Positions 44,568-52,453 of a stretch of DNA of 64,000 nt are shown one piece after another (the first letter of the stretch is position 1; each line of letters opens with the position of its first letter). A model generated the notes under the pieces. It was given only the letters and a program-made list of their open reading frames with translations, had not been told where the DNA came from and did no database searches. Source of the stretch: an uncultured Methanoregula sp. Its GTDB lineage: Archaea; Halobacteriota; Methanomicrobia; Methanomicrobiales; Methanospirillaceae. Made by a program: the position numbers and the translations under genes. The stretch is taken from positions 1,917,419 through 1,981,418 of the forward strand of contig NZ_OY781872.1 of NCBI RefSeq assembly GCF_963677065.1. Reading direction: 5' to 3'.

Positions 44568-45494
44568 ATGTACTGGGCTCTTCTTGCGGGAATCGGTGCA
44601 TGCACCAATGCTGCGTACTACTTGGTGAACCGGCAGTTTCTCCGGCGGATCGATCCTGATATTCTTGCCGCGTCCGGTTTCCTCTTCGGGGCGGTCTTCC
44701 TGCTCGGTCTGTCTGCGGTAAAAGGGATCCCACAGACCGGCCCGCTCTTCCTGCCGGCCATCTGCATGACTGCAGGCATCAATATTCTTGCAACCCTCCT
44801 CACGTTCCGTGCGCTCACCTCCACCGACATCTCGCTTGCCGTGCCGATGATCTCGTTCACGCCCATCTTCCTGATCGGGACGTCAGCCATCATCCTCCAC
44901 GAGTTCCCGTCGGCTGTCGGGATTGCGGGGATAGTCATTGTCGTTGCCGGTTCCTATATCCTGAATACTTCGGAGGAGCACACCCGCCTTGCCGACCCGT
45001 TCCGCTCCATGGCAGCCCACCCGGGGGTCCTTTCCATGCTCGCGGTCTCGTTCCTGTACGCGGTTGCAGTCAATTTCGACAAGATGGGCGTCCAGAACTC
45101 GGATCCCGTCTTCGGCGCCGGTGTCACCATGCTGCTCATCGGCGTTGCGTTTGTCCCGATCGCCCTTTACCGCCGGCGCAGGAACCGGAGCCGGATTGCC
45201 CAGATCCTGTCCGGCAAACCTGCCTCCCGGCCCATCGTGGTCTTCCCCTTCCGGAGGAGAGAGGCAGCGGTTGCAGGAATCCTTGTCGGGTTCCTGATAA
45301 CCCTGGAGGCAGTAACGATCAATTCAGCGTACACGGAGCAGATTGCCCCGTACGTTATTGCGATCAAGCGGATGAGCATCCTCCTCATCGTGCTATACGG
45401 GACGCTTGTTTTCCATGAGAAAGAGCTGGTGCGCCGCCTGGCCGGTGCAGGGATCATGGTCTTTGGGGCGGCCTTGATCCTGGTTTTCCCGTAA
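44568..45494 (+). CDS. EamA/DMT-superfamily transporter
   Basis: A 308-residue membrane protein from ATG 44568 (a longer frame from 44340 is implausible, since it overlaps the hydrolase gene). About ten transmembrane helices form two EamA repeats: LLAGIGACTNAAYYLVNRQFL to GIVIVVAGSYIL, and LSMLAVSFLYAVAVNFDKM to IMVFGAALILVFP. A basic loop (YRRRRNRSRIAQ) lies between helices of the second half. These proteins export or import small metabolites such as amino acids or drugs. It follows the hydrolase gene by about 90 bp. Confidence 0.88.
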   Translation: MYWALLAGIGACTNAAYYLVNRQFLRRIDPDILAASGFLFGAVFLLGLSAVKGIPQTGPLFLPAICMTAGINILATLLTFRALTSTDISLAVPMISFTPIFLIGTSAIILHEFPSAVGIAGIVIVVAGSYILNTSEEHTRLADPFRSMAAHPGVLSMLAVSFLYAVAVNFDKMGVQNSDPVFGAGVTMLLIGVAFVPIALYRRRRNRSRIAQILSGKPASRPIVVFPFRRREAAVAGILVGFLITLEAVTINSAYTEQIAPYVIAIKRMSILLIVLYGTLVFHEKELVRRLAGAGIMVFGAALILVFP

Positions 45495-45500
45495 CGCTGC

Positions 45501-46295
45501 CTATCCGGGGCCCGGTTTCTGGCCCGGCCCTGTGTTGCGGGATAAGAGGTATTTTTCCAGGAACTGCTGCACTTCCGGTGGCAGGGCATAGCGCATCTGT
45601 TTTCCGTCCCGGGTCACCGCAAGGAGCCCGTCGTCGGACAATCGCCCCGTGTGCCACGAGACGGTTGGACCGCTGACTTTCAGGTGCTTCATGAGATCGC
45701 TCCGGGTGATGGCAGGATAGTCCATGATGCATTCGAAGATCTCCCGCTCCCGCACGTTGCGCAGGCTGCGCAGGACTTTCTGCTCGGTAACGGAATACCG
45801 GCCGGAGTTCTCGAAATACCGAACATCCCCCCGGGTACTGAAGGCGGTAATCTTGTCCGTGAATTTCAGCACCGCTAGGTGGTACTGGAGTGTCGAGCGT
45901 TTCTGGCCGGTGATCCGCAGGATCTCATTGAAGAAGATCCCCGGGTTCTGGACGATCGTATCGTAGATCTGCCGGCGGGTTGCGGAATCCAGGACGCTTG
46001 CTGAAGCGATCTTCCGGTACCCGAGATATGAAAAGAGCTTGAGAAAGAAGAAGAACTCGATGGGGCAGGCGATGAGCGGACAGAGGCTGAGGGCTACCGA
46101 TATGAGCATGACCCTCGGGGGCAGCTCCCAGAACGAGACCTGGACGGTTTCAACCGGTTCGGCATTCCGGATATCTTCTTCCGTTGCGGGGGTGACGACA
46201 TACCCGTTGTCGATGAGGCCCGACCATGGCGAGAGGAGCATGGCTGCAAGAATGACGGCAAGCGTGATCAGGATCGCATAATGGTCGTCATCCAT
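45501..46295 (-). CDS. Membrane-anchored tandem winged-helix transcriptional regulator
   Basis: A 264-residue protein. Two N-terminal transmembrane helices (about 7-24 and 65-88) are followed by two winged-helix domains: residues about 105-160 (RQIYDTIVQNPGIFFNEILR, then KRSTLQYHLAVLKF) and about 182-235 (IFECIMDYPAITRSDLMKHL, SGPTVSWHTGRLSDDGLL). Such regulators are common in Methanomicrobiales and probably sense envelope state while binding DNA at the membrane. It converges with the transporter gene and is divergent, across a 240-bp gap, from the surface-protein genes at 46534 onward, which it may control (inference). Confidence 0.87.
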   Translation of the reverse strand: MDDDHYAILITLAVILAAMLLSPWSGLIDNGYVVTPATEEDIRNAEPVETVQVSFWELPPRVMLISVALSLCPLIACPIEFFFFLKLFSYLGYRKIASASVLDSATRRQIYDTIVQNPGIFFNEILRITGQKRSTLQYHLAVLKFTDKITAFSTRGDVRYFENSGRYSVTEQKVLRSLRNVREREIFECIMDYPAITRSDLMKHLKVSGPTVSWHTGRLSDDGLLAVTRDGKQMRYALPPEVQQFLEKYLLSRNTGPGQKPGPG

Positions 46296-46488
46296 GGATC
46301 GCGTGGGAAGTCCTATTCAATATGTTTTATGATTTTCATCGCATAAATCGGCGCGGGCATGCCGGATTCTTTTCATGGTCAGCATTTCTGTGCGCTCCCG
46401 AGTCCCATCTGTGCAGGTTCCTCCGTCTGTATATTTGTTCTGTACGGAAAATCCCGGCGGAACAAGTAGAGGAACGTACTAGAAACGA

Positions 46489-46497
46489 TATATAAAA
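46489..46497 (+). promoter_or_regulatory. TATA box of the surface-protein gene at 46534
   Basis: TATATAAAA preceded by an A-rich BRE-like element (AGAAACGA), 37 bp before the ATG at 46534. A Shine-Dalgarno AAGGTG sits at 46523-46528. It is the clearest promoter in this part of the window. Confidence 0.75.
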
Positions 46498-46533
46498 GGG
46501 GTTGGATATTTTTCACAAGAAGAAGGTGCATTC

Positions 46534-47925
46534 ATGCAACAATATCAAAAACCGATTATTTTAATCCTGGTTGTGCTCGCATTGCTTGTCGCGGCTGCCG
46601 CCGCGGCCGGTGCAGCATCGGTTGATTCCCCGCTTGGCAGTGCCGATACCCTGGTTGTCAGTACCGGTTCCACCGTTCAGCATGTAACTGATATACAGGT
46701 TGCGGCAGTGGAAAGCGAGCCTGCGGCTAATTACACCCGGCTTGAGATCCTGCCATCCTACCTGAATTTTGTTGCCGAGCCGGGCGAGAAGAAGGAGATG
46801 ACGGTGACCGTGCGGAACCGGGATGCCCGGACTGTCCATGTCCAGCCAAAAATCCGCCTGCAGCCTTATGGCGGGCCATATATTGCCGAGAGCTCCTGGA
46901 TCTCGGTCTCCCCTTCGAGCGCCGATATTCCTGCCGGAGAGAGCGTGAAATTCACCTTTGCGGTCCTGGTCCCGTCCGACACCCTCCGGGGAATGTACTC
47001 TTCGACTGCCACGTTCACGGACGAAACCTATCCCACCCCGTATCCCCAGCCGGTCCCGAATTATATCCACACGCTCTCGCTCATGATCAATGTCGCATCC
47101 ACTCCGGTAATCCAGATCTCGGATCCCTCCATCAGCGACCAGCTGGAGGCTGGCAGTGAATATACGTACACCCTTGACGTGAAGAACCGGGGAAAATCCC
47201 CGCTTGCCCTGAATGCGAAGATGGGGGATGACGGCTACCCGAACTACGGGCCGTACGGGCCGCAGGAACCCCCGCTGACAGCGAAAGATTTCACCATCAA
47301 TGCTCCCTTGAGTATTCCTCCGGGACAGAATGGGACGGTGACTGTGAGGGTGAACGTGCCGCAGAATGCGAGCGGGTACTTCAACGGCAATCTCGATCTC
47401 GGTATCGATGACCCGTCCATACGCTTTGAAGAGAGCCGGATCAATCTCAATTTCCAGGTCTGGAAGCAGCCCGCTGGTGGTTTTACAAAAAAGTTTACTG
47501 TCAGGGAGGAAGGACCCCTCGCTGTCGAGCTGACCTCCGCCTACCCGATGATGAACCCGGTCAGTACTGATGGCCTGTCCCGCACCATGGTCCGCCAGGA
47601 ACCCTCGTTCTCTGTAACCCTGACCGGGCCTTCGGGTAAACAGAACCTGGTGCTGACCGAGAAAGTGATCAGGGGATCCGTGAACCTGGGATCCGATCCA
47701 TATCTCGGCAATGGTGACCGCCCGGGAACGTACCAGGAGAATGGCAACCAGTACCTCTTCACCTATTCCTCCCGGGTAAGCCCCGGCCAGTGGACGCTCT
47801 CGGTGATGCCGAGAAACACGCAATCGTTTGAGTATAAGATTACGCTCGGCGGGAAAGAGATCTCCCCCGCAGTTTCGCTCTTCACCGTTCCCTCGTTTCT
47901 GGTGGCGAATGTAACCGGAAGATGA
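46534..47925 (+). CDS. Secreted surface protein with COG1361-like beta domains
   Basis: A 463-residue exported protein. Residues 1-28 are a signal peptide (PIILILVVLALLVAAAAAAG). Residues about 70-160 form a beta-sandwich (LPSYLNFVAEPGEKKEMTVT; DIPAGESVKFTFAVLVPSDT), and about 195-300 a second NEW3/COG1361-like domain (EYTYTLDVKNRGKSPLAL; PPGQNGTVTVRVNVPQNASG). There is no C-terminal anchor helix. It may be a cell-wall or S-layer-associated protein held by protein contacts. It has its own strong promoter and begins the string of exported-protein genes running to 55789. Confidence 0.8.
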   Translation: MQQYQKPIILILVVLALLVAAAAAAGAASVDSPLGSADTLVVSTGSTVQHVTDIQVAAVESEPAANYTRLEILPSYLNFVAEPGEKKEMTVTVRNRDARTVHVQPKIRLQPYGGPYIAESSWISVSPSSADIPAGESVKFTFAVLVPSDTLRGMYSSTATFTDETYPTPYPQPVPNYIHTLSLMINVASTPVIQISDPSISDQLEAGSEYTYTLDVKNRGKSPLALNAKMGDDGYPNYGPYGPQEPPLTAKDFTINAPLSIPPGQNGTVTVRVNVPQNASGYFNGNLDLGIDDPSIRFEESRINLNFQVWKQPAGGFTKKFTVREEGPLAVELTSAYPMMNPVSTDGLSRTMVRQEPSFSVTLTGPSGKQNLVLTEKVIRGSVNLGSDPYLGNGDRPGTYQENGNQYLFTYSSRVSPGQWTLSVMPRNTQSFEYKITLGGKEISPAVSLFTVPSFLVANVTGR

Positions 47926-48043
47926 TTCCCCCATTATATCCTGGTACGATGACCTACCGCACCCTTCATAACCTTCAGAAGAACCACGGGCTTACCGGAG
48001 GAGAGAGGTTTGTGGAACCGGGAGCGGGGCGGGTGACGTGTCC

Positions 48044-48877
48044 ATGAATTCCCGCGAATGGATCCATGTGGGCGCAGGGATAATTCTTGCCGTATTTCTC
48101 TCCGGCTGCCTGATTTTCGGGGCCGGGATGCTCGGGATCCCGGGCCATGTCTGGATTCCTGCCGCGGAATCGCTGTCCGGCCAGGGAGAGCAGATGCCCT
48201 CCCGTCTGCCGGCACTTGAGCTCAACACGTCCCTGCCCTCCTCTCCCCGGGTTGTTCCGGCATATCTCGTTTCAGATGTGAAGAAGGTCTCAGTGCGATC
48301 TGATAAAACCCATGAGACCAAGAGACACACCCCGTCCGCTGGGGAAGCGCCCCGCATTGCCGCACATGCTCTTGCATCTTATGGCGGGCTCCCCTCCGAT
48401 GCGGTTCTCCAGGAATCACGGCAGGTCTTTTCAAAAAACTATAATGCCAGTACCGGTTCCTTTGATGAACAGGCTCCTCTGTATACGCGTGTGCTGTACC
48501 GCAAACTGGCAGGCGGCCTGCCGGTCATGGGCACGGGAATCGAGGTCCGGCTTGGCGAGAACGGCGAACTCCTGGAACTGTCAAAGGAGTGGTGTACGCT
48601 CGAACCTGCTGGAGAGACACCGATCATTACCGCAGAAGAAGCCCTGGAGAAACTGAAGCGGCAGGACCTGATCAAGAAGATCCAGTGCTGCATCGGGGGG
48701 TACACGATCACGGGTGTACAGCTGGGATATCACGTGGAAACGTACCTTCCCGATGCTTCAGCCCGGCCGGTATCGCCCGGTATATGCACGCCAGCCTGGA
48801 TCTTCTACGGGATAAAACCGGGAACCGGTGAAGATCCGTTCCCGTTCATGGTCAATGCAACGAGGGATGAACCGTGA
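48044..48877 (+). CDS. Membrane-anchored or lipoprotein with YycI-like features
   Basis: A 277-residue protein from ATG 48044 (a GTG at 48038 would add two residues), preceded by GGTGAC. The N-terminal helix (GAGIILAVFLSGC) ends in a lipobox-like LSGC. The body (about 95-215) contains PLYTRVLYRKLAGGLPVMG and IEVRLGENGELLELSKEW, resembling the alternating beta fold of YycI/YycH and PepSY-like extracellular proteins. A CC pair occurs in IQCCIGGYTI. Function is unknown. Its stop overlaps the next start as ATGA, so the two are co-translated. Confidence 0.7.
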   Translation: MNSREWIHVGAGIILAVFLSGCLIFGAGMLGIPGHVWIPAAESLSGQGEQMPSRLPALELNTSLPSSPRVVPAYLVSDVKKVSVRSDKTHETKRHTPSAGEAPRIAAHALASYGGLPSDAVLQESRQVFSKNYNASTGSFDEQAPLYTRVLYRKLAGGLPVMGTGIEVRLGENGELLELSKEWCTLEPAGETPIITAEEALEKLKRQDLIKKIQCCIGGYTITGVQLGYHVETYLPDASARPVSPGICTPAWIFYGIKPGTGEDPFPFMVNATRDEP

Positions 48878-50448
48878 GATTTTCCCTTTTTTCCGTACTT
48901 GCCTTGCTTTTCCTTATTGGGATAAGCTGTACCACACCCGGGTGTGTGGATAACCAGATCCCCGGCGGCAAACCTGTTGATCTGGGAAGCACGTATCTCG
49001 ATCATGCCGGCAACATACGGGATTACGTGTCCGAATACACGTCTACTTCGGACGGGACCGTACAGCTCGACTGGAAGGAACCGGGGTTATACCGGATGGA
49101 ATACAAGGGATCCCCCTCGGTGTCACCGGGTATCATCACGGTGAACCGGACCGCTGCCGTATGGTACGATGCCCGGTCCAAAAGCCTTCATGTTGAACCT
49201 GATAACCGGTCTCCCCGCGAACATGATTACCAGGCAATGGTCCGGAAGATCATCGGGGACGGGCAGTACACGATCATCGGCGGAGATATGCCGGACGGCC
49301 ACACACTCTACGAAATCGAGGTCATCACCGAACCCTGGTCTATGAACTACACGACGTATGTCAGCTCGAAAGTCCAGGCCTGGATCGATCCTGAAGCCGG
49401 TCTTGCCTGGAACATCACCACGTATTACCCGGCCGATACCGTGAATAACCGGATCCGGTATTCCCGGATTGATGTCAATACCGGTATTACGGATGATCAC
49501 TTCGCGTTCACCCCGCCGGAAGGATCTGCAGTCCAGTGCGGGTATCTGTCAGGACCCGCGGATGCGGAAAATTTCAATTCAACTATTCTTCCCTCTGCCC
49601 TCGAACCCGGCTGCCTCCGCTGCACGGATGCCCTGCTGACCCGGCCGGTCGGGGGGTTCAGCGGCGACCGGCTACTCATATCACTCTATGATTACCAGGC
49701 CTTTGGCCAGACCCTTAAGGTGGATCCCCATCGTTCAATCAATTATACTTTCTATGCCCGGGCAATGCAGCCCGGAAAAGTCCGGTACACGATCTCCCGG
49801 GTTGCGGGTCTCTACAAAACAGAACCCGAACCCATGCCCGAAAATATCACCGTCCAGGCGGAACCCGGTGAATTCCTCGCAGAGCCGGGCCATACTTACA
49901 CCTCAACGGTTACTGCCCATGTAAAACCGGGAACCGCTCTCCATGAAAATTTCTGGATCCATATCCATGCTGACGTGGATGGCGTACCGGATGCGATCAC
50001 GGATGACTGGGTCCGGCTGGCGATAGATGACGGATCGCTGATGAGCGGCATGGGGCTCTATCATTTTTACCAGGGCGGCGGCGGGTACTGCCAGAAAGTG
50101 CTCGTGATCCGGCAGGGTGACGATGGCCATCTCCTGTTTGCAATCCGGAACAGCGAACTCGATACAGGCAATGTGACGCTGCAGCTCGTCACCAGCCCGT
50201 GTATTGTTGATCACGGGCCGCTCCGGCCGGATGAGAGACCCGCGTGGCCTGCAGGAATCCATGCAACCATCAGTCCCGACCGGTTCACCGGCAGGAGTTT
50301 TGCCACGTATCTTTCCGATATATCGTTCTCTCTTGATCCCACCGTTCAGCCGGGAGATTATTGTTTCAGTGCTGTCCTCCGGACCCCGACCGGGGGTGGC
50401 GATTATGCCCCGTTTACGCTCCGGGTTGTACCGGGAGGGTCAGGATGA
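48874..50448 (+). CDS. Secreted protein of unknown function, probable lipoprotein
   Basis: A 524-residue exported protein. The signal (FSLFSVLALLFLIGISC) is followed by TTPGCVDN, so a lipid anchor at one of two cysteines is possible. Residues about 60-230 resemble a LolA/outer-membrane-lipoprotein carrier-like beta domain (GLYRMEYKGSPSVSPGIITV; YVSSKVQAWIDPEAGLAWN). Residues about 270-500 contain beta-sandwich segments (FLAEPGHTYTSTVTAHVKPG). There is no C-terminal membrane helix. It is coupled to the genes on both sides by position, with the upstream overlap 4 bp. No known family can be named with confidence. Confidence 0.7.
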   Translation: MRFSLFSVLALLFLIGISCTTPGCVDNQIPGGKPVDLGSTYLDHAGNIRDYVSEYTSTSDGTVQLDWKEPGLYRMEYKGSPSVSPGIITVNRTAAVWYDARSKSLHVEPDNRSPREHDYQAMVRKIIGDGQYTIIGGDMPDGHTLYEIEVITEPWSMNYTTYVSSKVQAWIDPEAGLAWNITTYYPADTVNNRIRYSRIDVNTGITDDHFAFTPPEGSAVQCGYLSGPADAENFNSTILPSALEPGCLRCTDALLTRPVGGFSGDRLLISLYDYQAFGQTLKVDPHRSINYTFYARAMQPGKVRYTISRVAGLYKTEPEPMPENITVQAEPGEFLAEPGHTYTSTVTAHVKPGTALHENFWIHIHADVDGVPDAITDDWVRLAIDDGSLMSGMGLYHFYQGGGGYCQKVLVIRQGDDGHLLFAIRNSELDTGNVTLQLVTSPCIVDHGPLRPDERPAWPAGIHATISPDRFTGRSFATYLSDISFSLDPTVQPGDYCFSAVLRTPTGGGDYAPFTLRVVPGGSG

Positions 50449-50531
50449 TGGGGATGGGATCATGAGAGACAGACACGGGAGCAGCGGCAGTATACTCTGG
50501 CTTCGCAGGATTGGAAAAAAATGGTGATATC

Positions 50532-51533
50532 GTGAATGGTCCTGGTATTAAATGGGGAAACCGTGCCCTCATTACGGTCTGTATTGTCATCATTGTTCTC
50601 GGACTTGGATTTCTTGTCTCGGGAATATGGAGTGGATGTGCAATGGGAATCTGCAGCTCCGATCACGGGGTTGCGAACATGTTTTTTATCCCCGCCGGTA
50701 TCTGGACCGGCTTCTCTTCCGGCACCTGCGCCAATGATGATATCCTGATGACCTACACCAGTACCTCCACCCCGTCCTATGCCGATAGTTTTCTGTACCT
50801 GTTCGGTGAAAGAGAGCCAGCCAAGGGCCCGGACTTACCGCCGCTGACCGATTATCCCCTGCGGAGGGAAGTTGCTGACCCGCTCATAGCACGGGCACAT
50901 GTCAATGCCACCGAAAAAACCATCATCGGGCTCTATGAATTTCCGGACTCACTGCTCCTCCTCATCAACGATGACACGATCCTGACCGAAGTGCTTGGGA
51001 CCGGTGATGGTGTCCGGATGTATCCCCTCAAATCCCGGATGGTGGGGAGTCGGCACACCGTATCGAACGAGACCGGGTATCACCATCACCCGGTATATAA
51101 CTCTTCAACGCAAGACGATGTCACGATCCATCGCATCGACCTCGTACTCCCGGGACCGGGGAATGCGACCGTACCCCTGTATATCGTGAAAAAGACCCGG
51201 GCCGATACGGTTTTTTATCCGGATGGAGCGGAGATCTTCACGGTCTCGACAACCGGGACATTCTATGTGCTGTACGGGCAGCGGGTGGACCGCGTTCTCT
51301 ATGAGTCTGCCATCTCCCATGATCCCGGATGGCAGGTCTGCTCGCAAAAGATTGGAATGTCCAATAACGGCCAGACCGGGGAACTGCGGCATACGGTCAG
51401 GTTTGCACGATCTTCGCAGAGGATACTGCAGGCGCACCTGATCATAACTGGCCCTTCAATCCAGGTGTACGAAGGATCGGGAGGCAGCATGAGCGAATGG
51501 AACTCCCGCGACAGTACCGGGTGCAACTGCTGA
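50532..51533 (+). CDS. Membrane-anchored protein of unknown function
   Basis: A 333-residue protein from GTG 50532, chosen because a perfect GGTGAT Shine-Dalgarno lies 3 bp before it; a TTG at 50511 is less likely. One transmembrane helix at about 11-31 (ALITVCIVIIVLGLGFLVSG) is followed by a Cys- and Gly-rich segment (WSGCAMGICSSDHG; GFSSGTCAND) and then a beta-rich extracellular domain (FYVLYGQRVDRVLYESA). The C-terminus ends GCNC. The two Cys-rich clusters suggest disulfides or a metal site. I do not recognise a family. Confidence 0.65.
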   Translation: MNGPGIKWGNRALITVCIVIIVLGLGFLVSGIWSGCAMGICSSDHGVANMFFIPAGIWTGFSSGTCANDDILMTYTSTSTPSYADSFLYLFGEREPAKGPDLPPLTDYPLRREVADPLIARAHVNATEKTIIGLYEFPDSLLLLINDDTILTEVLGTGDGVRMYPLKSRMVGSRHTVSNETGYHHHPVYNSSTQDDVTIHRIDLVLPGPGNATVPLYIVKKTRADTVFYPDGAEIFTVSTTGTFYVLYGQRVDRVLYESAISHDPGWQVCSQKIGMSNNGQTGELRHTVRFARSSQRILQAHLIITGPSIQVYEGSGGSMSEWNSRDSTGCNC

Positions 51534-51551
51534 CAGGAGTGGAGAAGAACC

Positions 51552-51755
51552 ATGAAGTCCTGGATTTGTTTTGGTATGGTCGTGTTGCAGGCCGGGATGA
51601 TCGCAATTCCTGGCGCAAATGCCGATGACCGGACATTTGAGCCGGTGATCGCGTACAGCCTGACCGGATGGCCGCTTAAAAATCCCGTGAATATTTTCGG
51701 GGCCGGAAAACTTGCTCTATTCCGGCCGGGCGGTTTAACGGGGATGTTTGCGTGA
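51552..51755 (+). CDS. Small exported or membrane protein
   Basis: A 67-residue frame with a signal-peptide-like start (CFGMVVLQAGMIAIPGANA) and a GGAG Shine-Dalgarno about 13 bp before the ATG. Its stop overlaps the GTG start of the next gene as GTGA, which supports it being translated. The mature part would be only about 40 residues. It might be a small membrane subunit or act mainly to couple translation. No family is recognised. Confidence 0.5.
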   Translation: MKSWICFGMVVLQAGMIAIPGANADDRTFEPVIAYSLTGWPLKNPVNIFGAGKLALFRPGGLTGMFA

Positions 51756-52453
51756 CTTCGTTCATCGACATACCCCTGATTGGGCCCATGTCTGGCTTTT
51801 TTATCGTTTTCCTTATTCCGCCGCTCCTTGTCGGGGGATATGCCCTGCTCCTGTTTACTGCAACCAACCGGATTTCCGCCGTTCTAATCGTTATCATTCT
51901 TGTTGCCGGGTGCACGGGCTTTGCAGGAATGCAAAATCCTGATGCTGGCCGGAACAATACCGGTCCGGGATTCACTGGAGCTCCAGCCACTTCCCTCATT
52001 CAGACTCCCCAGTTCCCGGATGTGGTTGTAACGGATCTGACTTCCGGTATTTCCCGGAGTTCCCCCACTTTCGTGACGAACCGGACTATGTCCCGGCTCA
52101 CCAACTTCGCGCCCGGTGAGATTGCCGACCCGCAACAGATCGCCCGGATAGCCCTTACGGATCCTTCCGCCCGGAGGATGGCCGATGCCGGGGGTGAGCT
52201 TGCGGGTGTCCGCATGGCGATCAAAAGGAGTGCCCGCGCAAATTCGAATGACGGGGGCGTTTTCCCGGCTTTGTTGATCCGGTACAACGGGCTTGAAGTG
52301 GATTTCATGGTAGACCCGGTCCTGCAAAAGACCGTTGGAAGGACAGTACAGGTTCCAAACGGTGCGATGATCCTTGAAAAGGGGAACCGGACCGAGATTG
52401 AGTATAATGGCAGCGTCCTTTTCACATTTGAACCGATGGAGGCAGTTTCATGA
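51752..52453 (+). CDS. Membrane protein or lipoprotein of unknown function
   Basis: A 233-residue protein starting with GTG 51752. Two hydrophobic stretches lie near the N-terminus, residues 14-36 and 43-55 (ISAVLIVIILVAGC); the second ends in VAGC, a lipobox. A lipobox behind a full first helix is unusual. The soluble part (about 75-230) has LTSGISRSSPTFVTN and GVRMAIKRSARANSN. The last third (KTVGRTVQVPNGAMILEKG) is beta-like. The stop overlaps the 52450 gene by 4 bp. Function is unknown. Confidence 0.65.
   Translation: MTSFIDIPLIGPMSGFFIVFLIPPLLVGGYALLLFTATNRISAVLIVIILVAGCTGFAGMQNPDAGRNNTGPGFTGAPATSLIQTPQFPDVVVTDLTSGISRSSPTFVTNRTMSRLTNFAPGEIADPQQIARIALTDPSARRMADAGGELAGVRMAIKRSARANSNDGGVFPALLIRYNGLEVDFMVDPVLQKTVGRTVQVPNGAMILEKGNRTEIEYNGSVLFTFEPMEAVS

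Noticed and set aside
46561..47934. 457-residue minus-strand frame
   Set aside because: It is opposite the secreted surface-protein gene, which has a signal peptide, promoter and ribosome-binding site; the shadow has none of these.
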